A stretch of DNA of 64,000 bases, taken from NCBI RefSeq assembly GCF_000238795.1, contig NZ_AFNK01000003.1, positions 22,058 to 86,057 on the forward strand, read 5' to 3'. How positions within the stretch are numbered: the stretch's first letter is position 1; each line of letters opens with the position of its first letter. A model generated the notes under the pieces. That model saw only the letters and a program-made list of their open reading frames with translations, made no database searches and had not been told where the DNA came from. Below are positions 19,048 to 28,598 of this stretch, in pieces. Position numbers and translations under genes: made by a program. Source of the stretch: Haemophilus sputorum CCUG 13788 (lineage in GTDB: Bacteria; Pseudomonadota; Gammaproteobacteria; Enterobacterales; Pasteurellaceae).

Positions 19048-19986
19048 TTATTTTAAACACTGACTAAATTCATCTGCCATGCTTTGTAGGAATTGCGGAT
19101 AAGCATCTGGGCCAAGTTCAATTTTTGCACCAAGTGGGTCAAGTTGTCCAACTTTGGTCTGAGTACCTTTACTTAAACTTTCAACCACTTTTGGTGTGAA
19201 TTGTGGTTCTGCAAATAAACAAGCAGCTTTATGTTCTTTAATATCCGCTTTGATTTTACCTAGTGTTTTTGCACCTGGTGCTACAGTTGGATTGATTGTA
19301 AATGAACCAAGTGATTTAAGCTCATAAAGGCTTTCAAAATAACCGTAGGCTTCATGGAATGTATAGAAGCCTTTGCCTTTAACTGGCGCGAGTTGGGTTT
19401 TTAAGTGTGCCACTTTATCCGCCACATTCGTTTTAAATTTGGCTAAGTTTTCTTCGATTTTGGCTTTTTTATCTGGATATTGTGCTGTTAATTTTTCAGC
19501 AATTTGTTCAGCACTTAAAATGGCAATGTCTGAAGAAAGCCAAATGTGCCAGTCTCTGCTGTGATCGTGGCCATCATGGTCGTGCGCATGTTCGTGATGA
19601 TGGTGCTCATCATGTCCGTGTTCATGCCCATGATCATGGTCATGATCTTCTTTGTGCGTTGCATCAACGAGTGTTTTGATTGCCGGCACTTTACCTAATG
19701 TTAAGACTTTTTGGCTATCTAGGTTGTTTACGCTTTTGGTTAAGAATGATTCCATTCCACCGCCAACCCAAACGACTAAATCGGCTGATTGTAATTTGCT
19801 CGCATCGGAAGGTTTTAGGCTGTAATCGTGTGGTGATGCGCTAACAGGAAGTAATACTTCCGTTTCAGTTACGCCGTCGGTAATTGCGGCAGCAATAAAA
19901 CCAAGTGGTTTAATTGTTGTTAATACATTTGCTTGTGCGCTTGCAGCAGTTAATAGTGCTGCGCTTAATAGTGTTCTTTTTAACAT
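19048..19986 (-). CDS. znuA: Zinc ABC transporter substrate-binding protein
   Basis: A periplasmic high-affinity zinc-binding protein of the cluster A-I family, 312 residues with a cleavable signal peptide (ends SAQA). Zinc ligands are in the expected places: His in SASPHDYSL, His in YTFHEAYGYF, and Asp near the C-terminus. A His/Asp-rich loop at about residues 110-146, typical of ZnuA, is thought to sense or collect zinc. The permease and ATPase genes znuBC are not adjacent, a common Pasteurellaceae arrangement. I see no convincing Zur operator upstream. The T-rich leader has a moderate AGGGG-like ribosome-binding site. Confidence 0.95.
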   Translation of the reverse strand: MLKRTLLSAALLTAASAQANVLTTIKPLGFIAAAITDGVTETEVLLPVSASPHDYSLKPSDASKLQSADLVVWVGGGMESFLTKSVNNLDSQKVLTLGKVPAIKTLVDATHKEDHDHDHGHEHGHDEHHHHEHAHDHDGHDHSRDWHIWLSSDIAILSAEQIAEKLTAQYPDKKAKIEENLAKFKTNVADKVAHLKTQLAPVKGKGFYTFHEAYGYFESLYELKSLGSFTINPTVAPGAKTLGKIKADIKEHKAACLFAEPQFTPKVVESLSKGTQTKVGQLDPLGAKIELGPDAYPQFLQSMADEFSQCLK

Positions 19987-20091
19987 AAATTTATCCCCTT
20001 TATTTTTTTATGGATGATTCAAGCGGTCGTATTTTATCAAAGTTTTACCAATTGACTATAATTTTTTTATGGATATTTAAATAAATAGAAA

Positions 20092-20119
20092 AAAAGCACA
20101 AAAATGATTTTGTGCTTTT
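20092..20119 (-). terminator. Terminator of the DUF3298 lipoprotein gene
   Basis: AAAAGCACAAAA and TTTTGTGCTTTT form a perfect 12-bp stem with a four-base loop, 12 bases after the stop of the minus-strand gene. Confidence 0.85.
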
Positions 20120-20130
20120 GGAGAGTTAGA

Positions 20131-21114
20131 TTAACGTAAATCTGATGAAGGAATTAAATCAAAGCCATCTTTTTTGGTACGTTGATATTCTTTTGCAATT
20201 AAGTTATTCACTTCATACCATGGTAGCGTTAACGTTTTTTCGCCGTCAGCAAATGGCCCAAGCTCATATGGTGCATAAGAGAAAACAATTCCATCGTTGG
20301 TAAAGTAGAACTGGTTACTGATATCAAAATCCGCTTTAGCGGTGAAAGGTTCTTGTTTACCGTTTTCATCCACTGGGCTTTCACGTAAATAGGCATCCCA
20401 TAATAACGCTTTTGCTTTAGTTTGGTTGGCTTTGGTCATCAGTTTATCTAGAGTGATAATTGATTTCTTATCAACATCAATATTGATGTAAGTAGTCGCA
20501 AATAAACCGTGCGCACCGCCGCTGAAGCTATAATTGAAAACTGAGAAGCTAACAATATTATCGCGTTGTCCTAAGTAGCGAAGTTCAGCGCTGACTTCCA
20601 TACCGCTAACTGGCCCGTCTCTCACTTCAGTTAGTGAGTCATTAAAATCTTTTTCAAAGGCTTTGAGTAATTGCGCTTTCTCATTACCTGTCACTTTGTC
20701 TGGGTCTTGTTTTGCATCTTCAGGTGAGTAATCAAGCCATAGTTTACGAATCACTAAATTATCTAACCATTCAAAACCGGTTTTAGGAATGCTAATAAAA
20801 TAGTTGACTTGCCCTTCTTCAAAATAGGTTTGCTCTTTTGGTTTTACTTTTTGTGATTTAGAAAAGAGTGGCTCAATTTCGACTTTTAATGCAGGGAAAG
20901 CATTTTTTGTTTTTTCTAAATCGGCGAGTTTTTGATCGGTTTCAGCTTTATAAGCGGTGAAATCTTGCTGAGATTTAGCTAAGTCCTGATTTAATTGCGT
21001 GATGGTTTGTTCAGCTTTCTGTAATTTCTCAGTTAGTGCTTGAGTTTCCTTTTCATTACAGCCAGCCAGTAAAAAAATAGAGGCTGCAAATAAGGCGAGA
21101 TAAGATTTTTTCAT
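20131..21114 (-). CDS. Lipoprotein with coiled coil and DUF3298 (RsiV-like) domain
   Basis: A 327-residue predicted lipoprotein, with Cys19 in the lipobox LLAGC. Residues 25-75 form a coiled coil (heptads in KLQKAEQTITQLNQDLAKSQ). The C-terminal 220 residues match DUF3298, the fold found in the RsiV anti-sigma factor, with FNYSFSGGAHGLFATTYINI and IITLDKLM. In Gram-negative bacteria such proteins are envelope proteins of unknown role, so a direct anti-sigma role is unlikely. It is monocistronic and convergent to nothing, being followed by znuA on the same strand. Confidence 0.75.
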   Translation of the reverse strand: MKKSYLALFAASIFLLAGCNEKETQALTEKLQKAEQTITQLNQDLAKSQQDFTAYKAETDQKLADLEKTKNAFPALKVEIEPLFSKSQKVKPKEQTYFEEGQVNYFISIPKTGFEWLDNLVIRKLWLDYSPEDAKQDPDKVTGNEKAQLLKAFEKDFNDSLTEVRDGPVSGMEVSAELRYLGQRDNIVSFSVFNYSFSGGAHGLFATTYINIDVDKKSIITLDKLMTKANQTKAKALLWDAYLRESPVDENGKQEPFTAKADFDISNQFYFTNDGIVFSYAPYELGPFADGEKTLTLPWYEVNNLIAKEYQRTKKDGFDLIPSSDLR

Positions 21115-21405
21115 AAAAACTCCATGAAATTAGTGCGATTTTCATTATAAAGCATAACACGAACTTGTTGAAAATTCATGAAGATTTTGCTTCGTTTTTC
21201 TGCAAATTTGGCGCAAGGTAATTATAAAGAATCGCCTTGCTTTTCCTTGATTTAAAAGCCATAATGACTCGTTATTTTTCTGCTGGAAATTGTTATAAAA
21301 TGAGTAAAATTTCGGCAAAAAACGACCGCTTGCGCATTAGGCAAGCCGCTTTCGCAGTTTATTCGAGACAAGAAGAATCTAACGTAAGACGAAACTTAAC
21401 AGGTA

Positions 21406-21461
21406 TTAGCGCAGAGACAATCGGGATGATTGCCCAATATGCAATAAGCAGGCCGCGCTAA
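21406..21461 (+). promoter_or_regulatory. Structured rne 5' leader, candidate rne5-type autoregulatory element
   Basis: TTAGCGC (21406-21412) pairs with GCGCTAA (21455-21461), enclosing a second hairpin of GACAATC (21416-21422) with GATTGCC (21428-21434). The 384-bp gap 21115-21498 has no convincing gene; it holds one uptake signal near 21322 and this structure. In enterobacteria the rne leader is a cis element through which RNase E controls its own mRNA; placing this leader in that class is inference. Confidence 0.5.
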
Positions 21462-21498
21462 GCTCTCAAACAATAAAAAATGAAATAAGAGAAACACA

Positions 21499-24483
21499 AT
21501 GAAACGTATGTTAATTAATGCAACTCAAAAAGAAGAGTTGCGTGTTGCCTTAGTTGATGGGCAGCGTTTATTTGATCTGGATATTGAATCGCCAGGTCAT
21601 GAACAAAAGAAATCAAACATTTATAAAGGGAAAATTACTCGTGTTGAGCCAAGCCTTGAAGCCGCATTTGTGGACTATGGTGCAGAGCGTCACGGTTTTT
21701 TACCATTAAAAGAAATTTCTCGCGAATATTTCCCGCAAGGTTATGTATTTAGCGGTCGCCCGAATATCAAAGATATTATCAAAGAAGGGCAAGAAGTCAT
21801 TGTACAAGTCAATAAGGAAGAGCGTGGTAATAAAGGGGCAGCCTTAACCACTTTCATTTCTTTGGCGGGTAGTTATTTAGTTTTAATGCCGAACAATCCT
21901 CGTGCTGGTGGAATTTCTCGCCGTATTGAGGGCGATGAGCGTTTAGAGCTGAAAGAGGCATTAGATTGTCTCGATGTGCCAGAAGACGTGGGTTTAATCG
22001 TGCGTACTGCTGGTGTGGGTAAATCACCAGAAGAGCTACAGTGGGATTTAAAAGTTTTATTACACCATTGGGAAGCGATTAAAACGGCAGCAGAATCTCG
22101 TGCGGCACCGTTTTTAATTCACCAGGAAAGTGATGTAATTGTCCGCGCGATTCGCGATTATTTGCGTCGTGATATTGGTGAAATTCTGATCGATAACAAA
22201 AAAGTGTTTGAAAAAGCCAAAAATCACATTCGTTTAGTTCGTCCGGATTTTATTAACCGCGTGCGTTTATACGAAGGTGAAGTACCACTTTTCAGTCATT
22301 ATCAAATTGAATCACAAATTGAATCTGCATTCCAACGCGAAGTACGCTTACCATCGGGCGGTTCAATCGTTATTGATGTTACTGAAGCATTAACTGCAAT
22401 TGATATTAACTCTTCACGTTCAACGCGTGGCGGAGATATTGAGGAAACCGCATTAAATACCAACTTAGAAGCAGCAGATGAAATTGCGCGTCAGTTACGT
22501 TTACGTGACTTAGGTGGCTTAATTGTTATTGACTTTATTGATATGACACCAGTACGCCATCAGCGTGAGGTGGAAAGTCGCTTGCGTGAAGCGACTCGTC
22601 AAGACCGTGCGCGTATTCAATTTGCGCGTATTTCTCGCTTTGGTTTATTAGAAATGAGCCGTCAGCGTTTAAGTCCATCATTAAGCGAAGCTTCAAGCCA
22701 CATTTGTCCACGTTGTCAAGGTACAGGTAAAGTCCGTGATAATGAATCTATCGCGCTTTCTATCTTACGTTTAGTAGAAGAAGAAGCGATTAAAGAAAAT
22801 TCAGCGCAAATTCACGCTATTGTGCCAGTGGAAGTGGCTTCTTACTTGCTCAATGAGAAACGTAAAGCAATTTCTAACATTGAAAGTCGTCACGATGTTA
22901 ACGTGCTAGTGGTTCCAAGCGAAAGTATGGAAACACCACATTTCGCGGTTTATCGTTTACGTGAAAATGAAATTCTACCAACCTTAAGTTACGATTTAGC
23001 GAAACACTATGCTGCGCGTGATGAAGACGATGTCTTTACCAGCCATAATCATACGGCAACGGCAGAAGAAGCGTTAGTGAGCCGTAACGAGCCGGTTATT
23101 ACAGTTGAATCTGTGTTAAATAGCAGTGCGTTGAACATTCAACCAGCGCCAATGCCGACCGAAGCCGAAAAACCTTCGCTCTTTAGTCGTATTGTTGCGA
23201 AGTTGAAATCATTATTTGCTTCTGAACCAGAAAAAGCAGAAGAAAAACCGGCAGCGAAAAAACGCCCAACACGTGAGCGTAGAAATAATCGTCAACGTAA
23301 TAATCGTCAAGAGCGTCGTCAAACTCCTGCATTATCGCAAGAGGTGAAAGAGGAAGTTAAGGTTGAAAAAACAAAACAGCCTCGTCGCCAAATTGTTGAA
23401 GAAACAGCGGGTAGTTCAGAGCTCCCTGAGCAAAAATCTCAACAAGTGGCAGAGCGTCGTCAACGTCGTGATTTACGTAAAAAAGTACGTGTGGAAAATG
23501 ATGTGTCTGTAGTACCTGTAGTAGCAGTTGAGAAAGTTGATGCGCCAGTTGTCACTGAAAAACCAGTTCAAGCAGAGAAATTGCAAAATGAGGCGCCAAT
23601 TCGACCGCTTGTAGGCAATGAGCCAGCAACTGAAACAGTCTTTGAAAATAACGAAAATGCGGAAAATCGTGAAAATGGACGTCAACGTCGTTTACCTCGT
23701 CATTTACGTGTAGGTAATCAACGCCGTCAAAATCGCGATAATCGCCAAGTGAAAGCGATGGCATTAGCGGCAGCGGTGGTTTCACCTGAAGCTGCAAGCG
23801 GTAAGATTTTGTTATCAATTAACGTGAAGGGACAAAAAGCAGCATCTCAAGAAAAATCTCGCTTCTTGTCTGTAGATGAAATGTTGGAGCAACAAAATCA
23901 AGCACCACAAGCTGAACAAGTTGAATTAGTTCAGCCTGAAGTTGTAAGAGCGCACCCGAATAAATCGGCAACTTCTACGGTGCCATTTGGTGCGGTAGTT
24001 AGCCAGCATTCAGATCGTGATTTAGTCAAAGAAAAACACGAACGTGCTCATCATGAAGCAGAGCAGCCTTCAGTAGAAAGTAAACCGAGTAAAACTGTTG
24101 AGCAAGTTGTGCCGTTTGGTGCAGTAGTCAGCCAGCATTCAGATCGCGATTTAGTGAAAGAAAGACATGCTCGTACACAGCGCTATAAGGCACAGCCAAC
24201 ACAGGCACAAGCGGAAGAAAGTGCGCCGATTGCTATTGTTGTTCCACAATCAACTTATCAAAGTGAATATACCTTTAACGGTAAAATTGGGACATTCTCT
24301 CGCGTAGAGCATACCAAAGCGCAAATGACACAAGCGAAAGCGCCTGAAGCAATGGAAGATGCATTTGAGATTACTGAATGGAAACATTCACGCTATTACT
24401 TCCATGGTAAAGGATATGGTGGCCACACAAGTGCAGTGAGCCATGTATATACAGCACCGAGAGTTGCAACATTAGATGCATAA
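21499..24483 (+). CDS. rne: Ribonuclease E
   Basis: The essential endoribonuclease of mRNA decay and rRNA/tRNA processing, and scaffold of the degradosome; 994 residues. The N-terminal half holds the S1 domain ([20 protein letters not shown]), catalytic Asp302 ([12 protein letters not shown]) and Asp345 (VIDFIDM), and the Zn-link Cys403 and Cys406 (CPRCQGTG). The C-terminal half is disordered: an Arg-rich segment ([13 protein letters not shown]), Glu/Pro-rich stretches, a motif present twice ([18 protein letters not shown]), and a C-terminal [10 protein letters not shown] that resembles the PNPase-binding end of the Escherichia coli enzyme (FEGKGAAGGHT). The ATG follows AAGAG. Its inhibitor RraA is encoded 3.8 kb upstream. 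Confidence 0.96.
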   Translation: MKRMLINATQKEELRVALVDGQRLFDLDIESPGHEQKKSNIYKGKITRVEPSLEAAFVDYGAERHGFLPLKEISREYFPQGYVFSGRPNIKDIIKEGQEVIVQVNKEERGNKGAALTTFISLAGSYLVLMPNNPRAGGISRRIEGDERLELKEALDCLDVPEDVGLIVRTAGVGKSPEELQWDLKVLLHHWEAIKTAAESRAAPFLIHQESDVIVRAIRDYLRRDIGEILIDNKKVFEKAKNHIRLVRPDFINRVRLYEGEVPLFSHYQIESQIESAFQREVRLPSGGSIVIDVTEALTAIDINSSRSTRGGDIEETALNTNLEAADEIARQLRLRDLGGLIVIDFIDMTPVRHQREVESRLREATRQDRARIQFARISRFGLLEMSRQRLSPSLSEASSHICPRCQGTGKVRDNESIALSILRLVEEEAIKENSAQIHAIVPVEVASYLLNEKRKAISNIESRHDVNVLVVPSESMETPHFAVYRLRENEILPTLSYDLAKHYAARDEDDVFTSHNHTATAEEALVSRNEPVITVESVLNSSALNIQPAPMPTEAEKPSLFSRIVAKLKSLFASEPEKAEEKPAAKKRPTRERRNNRQRNNRQERRQTPALSQEVKEEVKVEKTKQPRRQIVEETAGSSELPEQKSQQVAERRQRRDLRKKVRVENDVSVVPVVAVEKVDAPVVTEKPVQAEKLQNEAPIRPLVGNEPATETVFENNENAENRENGRQRRLPRHLRVGNQRRQNRDNRQVKAMALAAAVVSPEAASGKILLSINVKGQKAASQEKSRFLSVDEMLEQQNQAPQAEQVELVQPEVVRAHPNKSATSTVPFGAVVSQHSDRDLVKEKHERAHHEAEQPSVESKPSKTVEQVVPFGAVVSQHSDRDLVKERHARTQRYKAQPTQAQAEESAPIAIVVPQSTYQSEYTFNGKIGTFSRVEHTKAQMTQAKAPEAMEDAFEITEWKHSRYYFHGKGYGGHTSAVSHVYTAPRVATLDA

Positions 24484-24487
24484 GATG

Positions 24488-24513
24488 AAATGGGCAAGAA
24501 ATTGCCCATTTTT
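24488..24513 (+). terminator. Terminator of rne
   Basis: TGGGCAA and TTGCCCA pair with a four-base loop, followed by T5, starting a few bases after the stop codon. Confidence 0.85.
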
Positions 24514-24587
24514 ATTTGAACTTTTATTTTGTAGGTGTAGACTAACTAAACACATCTTACATATACATTCTTTAATGGAGTTCTATC

Positions 24588-25082
24588 ATGAAAAAATCAT
24601 TATTAGCCCTTGTTTTTGGTTCTGCATTAGCGTTAACCGCTTGTGATAACGCACAAAAAGCGGCGGATAAAACACAAGCTGCAGTCGCTGAAGTAAAAGA
24701 AGCTGCAACTGACAAAGCAGTAGAAATGAAAGATGCAGCAGTAGCGAAAGCGGCTGAAGTAAAAGAAGCTGCAACTAACAAAGCAGTAGAAATGAAAGAT
24801 GCAGCAGTAGATAAAGCGGCTGAAGTAAAAGAAGCTGCAACTGACAAAGTAGTAGAAATGAAAGATGCTGCGGTAGAAAAAGCGGCTGAAGTAAAAGAAG
24901 CTGCAACTGACAAAGCAGTAGAAATGAAAGATGCTGCGGTAGAAAAAGCAGCTGAAGTAAAAGAAGCTGCAACTGACAAAGCAGTAGAAATAAAAGATGC
25001 TGCGGTAGAGAAAGCGACAGAAGCAAAAGAAGCTGTAACTGAGAAAGCAGCTGAAGTAAAAAGCTCAGTTGAATCTAAATAA
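24588..25082 (+). CDS. Repeat-built lipoprotein with amphipathic helices
   Basis: A 164-residue predicted lipoprotein: signal peptide, Cys19 in LALTAC, then almost only a 22-residue repeat of the pattern AEVKEAATDKAVEMKDAAVEKA. Ala on one side and alternating Lys/Glu on the other predict a long amphipathic helix. Five near-perfect copies and a worn sixth end in ...EVKSSVESK. No function is known to me; similar Ala/Lys/Glu-repeat proteins are linked with envelope stress or desiccation, which is only analogy. A GGAG site precedes the ATG and a strong hairpin follows. Copy number probably varies between strains. Confidence 0.85.
   Translation: MKKSLLALVFGSALALTACDNAQKAADKTQAAVAEVKEAATDKAVEMKDAAVAKAAEVKEAATNKAVEMKDAAVDKAAEVKEAATDKVVEMKDAAVEKAAEVKEAATDKAVEMKDAAVEKAAEVKEAATDKAVEIKDAAVEKATEAKEAVTEKAAEVKSSVESK
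24687..25016 (+). repeat. Five tandem 66-bp repeats
   Basis: Units start at 24687, 24753, 24819, 24885 and 24951, each with GCTGAAGTAAAAGAAGCTGC near the start. 66 is a multiple of three, so gain or loss of units keeps the frame. A degenerate partial unit follows to about 25064. Long antisense frames across the array are by-products of the repeat. Confidence 0.9.
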
Positions 25083-25100
25083 TCTTTTAGAGAAAAAAGA

Positions 25101-25130
25101 AAACCTGAATACGTTGGTATTCAGGTTTTT
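25101..25130. terminator. Terminator between the repeat lipoprotein gene and dsbD
   Basis: AAACCTGAATAC and GTATTCAGGTTT form a perfect 12-bp stem with loop GTTG and a T run; A-rich sequence on the other side allows use by the convergent dsbD. Confidence 0.9.
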
Positions 25131-25151
25131 TTATATTTGCATTTAGCAAGA

Positions 25152-26870
25152 TTAATGTTGATTTAGCCAATTTAAAAAAGCTGAAGCTTCTAAAAAACCA
25201 GTAATGCGAGCATTGGTTTGTTCATTCCCGTTTTCATCAAAAAAGAGAATTGTTGGTAAACCAAGAATTTGGAAATGTTGCATCAAGGCGCTATTTTCAG
25301 CTGAATTTTTGGTCATATCCATTTGTAGTACAACCATTTCTGCTAATTTTCGCTGTACGGCCGCATCACTGAAAGTATATTTTTCAAACTCTTTACAAGC
25401 AACACACCAATCAGCATAGAGATCAAGCATCACTTTTTTGCCTTTAGCTGTTGCAAGTTTTTCATTGAGTTCAGCTAAAGAGCTCACTTTCTCAAAGGTG
25501 ACATGTGTTGTCTCGTTCTGTTGTGTTTGTGGTGCTTGCCAAATGAGTTGGCCAACAGGATAAGCTGAAACTGCAAATGCAAAAAATAACCCAATTCTGA
25601 CCGCTTGTTTAAATAAACCTTGTGCTGGAATCACGCTAATCAGCCAACCCAAGAATACCATTGCTAACGCCGACCACATGAGTGCTTCATAATGTGCAGG
25701 CAGTACGCGAGAAAGTAAAAATACCGGTAAAGCTAACATCACAAAACCAAAAGCGGTTTTCACTTTAAGCAGCCAGTCGCCAGATTTTGGTAAGATTTTA
25801 TTGCCAAATAGCGTAATTAGGACTAATGGCGTTCCCATACCAAGCGCAAGTAAATAAAGTGCTAATCCACCCGTAAACAGATCGCCATTCTGCGCCACAT
25901 AAAGTAGTGCACCAGAAAGCGGCGCAGAAGTACAAGGTGAGGCAACTAAGCCTGCAATCATTCCCATTACAAATACACCACCAAATGCGCCACCACTTTG
26001 TTTTTGGCTAAGGCTATTTAATTTTTGTTGCCAGCTATTAGGTAAGCGAATTTCAAATAAACCGAACATAGAAGCCGCAAGCAAGGTAAATAGCACAGAT
26101 AACGCAATGAGCACCGCAGGACTTTGTAGCGCAATTTGGAATGGTAAGCCAATCGCTGCAACTAATAAGCCTAATAAAGTATAAGTGACCGCCATCCCTT
26201 GTACATAGCTAAAGCTTAATAACAAAGCACGTAAACTGTTCGGGCGATCTTTTTGCCCGATAACAATTGCAGAAAGTAGCGGTAACATAGGCAATACGCA
26301 TGGCGTAAAAGCTAAACCGACACCTAATAAGAAGAACCAAAAGACAGCTAATTGATTTTTGGCTAAATTATCTGCCAGTTGATTTTGCTCTGCTTGCGGC
26401 GCATTAGTATTTGCAATTTTTTCTACAGAATTGACCGCTTGCATAGGTTGGCTGTTGCCAGATAAAGACACACTAATCGTTTCAGGCGGATAGCAAAAGC
26501 CGTGCGTACAGCCTTGATAACGAATTTCTACTTGGCTTTTTTCATTAGCTTCACTAAATGGTACATTTAATTGCAGCTGGTTGCGGTAAATTTCAACTTC
26601 GCCAAAAAATTCATCTTGATAGCTTTCAGCCTGCGGAAAGTGAATTTCACCCAGTTTGACATCTTGCCCGCTAACTTTTACTTCTTTTTGATAAAGGTAG
26701 TAGCCATCAGCAATTTGCCAATGGAGTTGTAGTTCATTGGCTTGGTGTTGTGTCGTCAGCGCAAACGCTTCTTCACTTTTTAAGAATGTAGGTTTTTTAT
26801 CAAATAAGCCTGCCAGTGCAAAGCCTGAAAATAGGCAAAGGATAAGGAAGGCAGAAAGTTTTTTAAACAT
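25152..26870 (-). CDS. dsbD: Thiol:disulfide interchange protein DsbD
   Basis: An inner-membrane protein that passes electrons from cytosolic thioredoxin to periplasmic DsbC/DsbG and cytochrome maturation factors. It has 572 residues in three parts: signal peptide and periplasmic alpha domain with the redox pair in CTHGFCYPPE; a central domain of eight helices with the Cys pair in FTPCVLPMLP and ASPCTSAPL; and a C-terminal thioredoxin-like gamma domain with DWCVACK. All six redox Cys are present. An Apl uptake signal lies within the coding region near 26440. It is divergent from artP. Confidence 0.96.
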   Translation of the reverse strand: MFKKLSAFLILCLFSGFALAGLFDKKPTFLKSEEAFALTTQHQANELQLHWQIADGYYLYQKEVKVSGQDVKLGEIHFPQAESYQDEFFGEVEIYRNQLQLNVPFSEANEKSQVEIRYQGCTHGFCYPPETISVSLSGNSQPMQAVNSVEKIANTNAPQAEQNQLADNLAKNQLAVFWFFLLGVGLAFTPCVLPMLPLLSAIVIGQKDRPNSLRALLLSFSYVQGMAVTYTLLGLLVAAIGLPFQIALQSPAVLIALSVLFTLLAASMFGLFEIRLPNSWQQKLNSLSQKQSGGAFGGVFVMGMIAGLVASPCTSAPLSGALLYVAQNGDLFTGGLALYLLALGMGTPLVLITLFGNKILPKSGDWLLKVKTAFGFVMLALPVFLLSRVLPAHYEALMWSALAMVFLGWLISVIPAQGLFKQAVRIGLFFAFAVSAYPVGQLIWQAPQTQQNETTHVTFEKVSSLAELNEKLATAKGKKVMLDLYADWCVACKEFEKYTFSDAAVQRKLAEMVVLQMDMTKNSAENSALMQHFQILGLPTILFFDENGNEQTNARITGFLEASAFLNWLNQH

Positions 26871-27043
26871 AATTGTTGAGGAAAGGTAAATTCGAAAAGG
26901 TTGACAGTATAGGCGAAATTAACGGAAGAATCATCAACCGATAGCAGCGATTGGTAAATCATTATAAAAATTTGACCGCTTGCATAAAAATTGCATATTT
27001 TTTTACTGGACTAAAACATTTTCAAGTAATAAAATAAAAACAG

Positions 27044-27082
27044 CTTGCATATTTATGCACAAAAATTTAATATTCATTCAGT
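27044..27082 (+). promoter_or_regulatory. Paired ArgR-type operator upstream of artP
   Basis: Two 14-base cores, TGCATATTTATGCA (27046-27059) and TTAATATTCATTCA (27067-27080), each match 12 of 14 positions of the ARG box core TGAAT-W4-ATTCA. Extended to 18 bp they are exactly 3 bp apart, the spacing of ArgR tandem boxes. They sit 26 bases before the artP start, so ArgR with arginine would repress the arginine importer. Confidence 0.6.
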
Positions 27083-27107
27083 TTTAATAATATAGGAATC
27101 AACACGA

Positions 27108-27842
27108 ATGGCAATTCGTATCAGTGATGTCAATTTCTTTTATGGCAATAGCCAAGCCTTGTTTGATATCAACTTAAACATTGAAAAAGGCGATACTGTT
27201 GTATTGCTTGGGCCTTCTGGCGCAGGAAAAAGTACCTTAATTCGTACTTTAAATTTATTAGAAGTCCCGCAATCTGGTGTGTTAGAGATTGCTCAGCATA
27301 AATTCAACTTAAACGGTAAGACAAATGCAAAAGAAGTCGCATTATTACGCCGTGAAGTAGGAATGGTGTTCCAGCAATACCATTTATGGAATCACTTAAC
27401 CGTATTAGAAAACCTCATTGAAGCACCAATGAAAGTATTGGGTTTATCAAAAAGTGAAGCAATTGAGCAGGCAAAAGGGCATTTGGCTCGTTTACGTTTA
27501 GCAGAATTTGCTGATCGATTCCCGCTCCAACTTTCAGGTGGTCAGCAGCAACGTGTGGCAATTGCGCGTGCGTTGATGATGCAGCCGCAAGTATTGTTGT
27601 TTGATGAACCAACCGCGGCGCTCGATCCAGAAATTACCGCGCAAGTGGTTGAGATTATTAAAGAATTGCAACATACCGGAATTACGCAAGTTATTGTGAC
27701 TCACGAAGTCGGCGTTGCGCGTAAGGTAGCGAATAAAGTGGTCTATATGGAACGTGGAAAAGTGATTGAGCAAGGTGGCGCAGATTGTTTTGAGCATCCA
27801 AAAACAGCAGCTTTTGCAAATTATCTTTCTCATTCCGAATAA
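27108..27842 (+). CDS. artP: Arginine ABC transporter ATPase
   Basis: The ATP-hydrolysing subunit of the arginine importer, 244 residues, bound to the cytosolic face of ArtQM. Walker [10 protein letters not shown], signature LSGGQQQR, Walker B LLFDEP and the switch His in IVTHEVG are all intact. It is first in the operon artP-artI-artQ-artM, 29 bases before artI, in the same gene order as Escherichia coli. An AGGA site precedes the ATG and an ArgR-type operator lies upstream. Confidence 0.95.
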   Translation: MAIRISDVNFFYGNSQALFDINLNIEKGDTVVLLGPSGAGKSTLIRTLNLLEVPQSGVLEIAQHKFNLNGKTNAKEVALLRREVGMVFQQYHLWNHLTVLENLIEAPMKVLGLSKSEAIEQAKGHLARLRLAEFADRFPLQLSGGQQQRVAIARALMMQPQVLLFDEPTAALDPEITAQVVEIIKELQHTGITQVIVTHEVGVARKVANKVVYMERGKVIEQGGADCFEHPKTAAFANYLSHSE

Positions 27843-27871
27843 ATTATGCATTTACATTAAGGATTATTAAC

Positions 27872-28597
27872 ATGAAAAAATTACTTACCCTTTCAGCATT
27901 AGTTTTAACAGCATTTTCTAGCGTGCAAGCTAAAGAAATCAAATTTGCGATGGAGCCAAGCTATCCACCGTTTGAATTTACCGATCAAAAAGGGGAAATT
28001 ATCGGCTTTGATGTGGATATTGCGAATGCAATTTGTAAGGAAATTCAAGCGACTTGTAGCTATTCTGGTCAAGCTTTTGATGGTTTAGTGCAAGCGATCA
28101 AACAAAAACGTGTTGATGCAGTGATTTCTGCAATGGATATTACCGAAGCGCGTAGCAAACAAGTACTTTTCTCTGATGCGTATTACGATAGTTCAGCCAG
28201 CTTTATTGGTGTGAAAGATAAAGTCGATTTAACGAGTGCAAAAAATGTGGGTGTGCAAAACGGTACAACCTTTCAACAATATGTTGTTGCTGAAGGTAAA
28301 CAATATGCACCGAAGGCTTATGCTTCATTACAAGATGCAGTTTTAGATTTAAAAAATGGTCGTATTGATTTAATTTTTGGTGATACAGCAGTATTAGCAG
28401 ATATGTTAAGCAAAGAAGCGGGTTTAGCTTTCGTAGGTGAGAAAGTGACTAATCCAAAATACTTTGGTAACGGTTTAGGTATTGCTGTGAATAAATCCAA
28501 TGCGGAATTAGTGGCTGAACTTAACAAAGGTTTAGCAACAATTAAAGCAAATGGCGAATATCAAAAAATCTATGATAAATGGATGACAAATAAATAA
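27872..28597 (+). CDS. artI: Arginine ABC transporter periplasmic binding protein
   Basis: A family-3 solute-binding protein of 241 residues with a cleavable signal peptide (ends SSVQA). [15 protein letters not shown] and [14 protein letters not shown] are the family start, and the Asp in AMDITEARS and Arg preceding it probably hold the amino acid. It delivers arginine to ArtQM. In Escherichia coli a second binding protein, artJ, exists; none is seen here. Confidence 0.92.
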   Translation: MKKLLTLSALVLTAFSSVQAKEIKFAMEPSYPPFEFTDQKGEIIGFDVDIANAICKEIQATCSYSGQAFDGLVQAIKQKRVDAVISAMDITEARSKQVLFSDAYYDSSASFIGVKDKVDLTSAKNVGVQNGTTFQQYVVAEGKQYAPKAYASLQDAVLDLKNGRIDLIFGDTAVLADMLSKEAGLAFVGEKVTNPKYFGNGLGIAVNKSNAELVAELNKGLATIKANGEYQKIYDKWMTNK

Positions 28598-28598
28598 G

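Noticed and set aside
19987..20091. Zur operator upstream of znuA
   Set aside because: I looked for an inverted repeat of the usual kind and found only A/T-rich sequence and an uptake signal.
21237..21461. 74-residue ORF upstream of rne
   Set aside because: It overlaps an uptake signal and the paired stems of the rne leader, lacks a good ribosome-binding site and resembles nothing known.
24572..25026. Long antisense ORFs across the repeat lipoprotein gene
   Set aside because: They exist only because a 66-bp in-frame repeat keeps several frames open; composition (Leu/Ser or Ala/Ser runs) is not protein-like.
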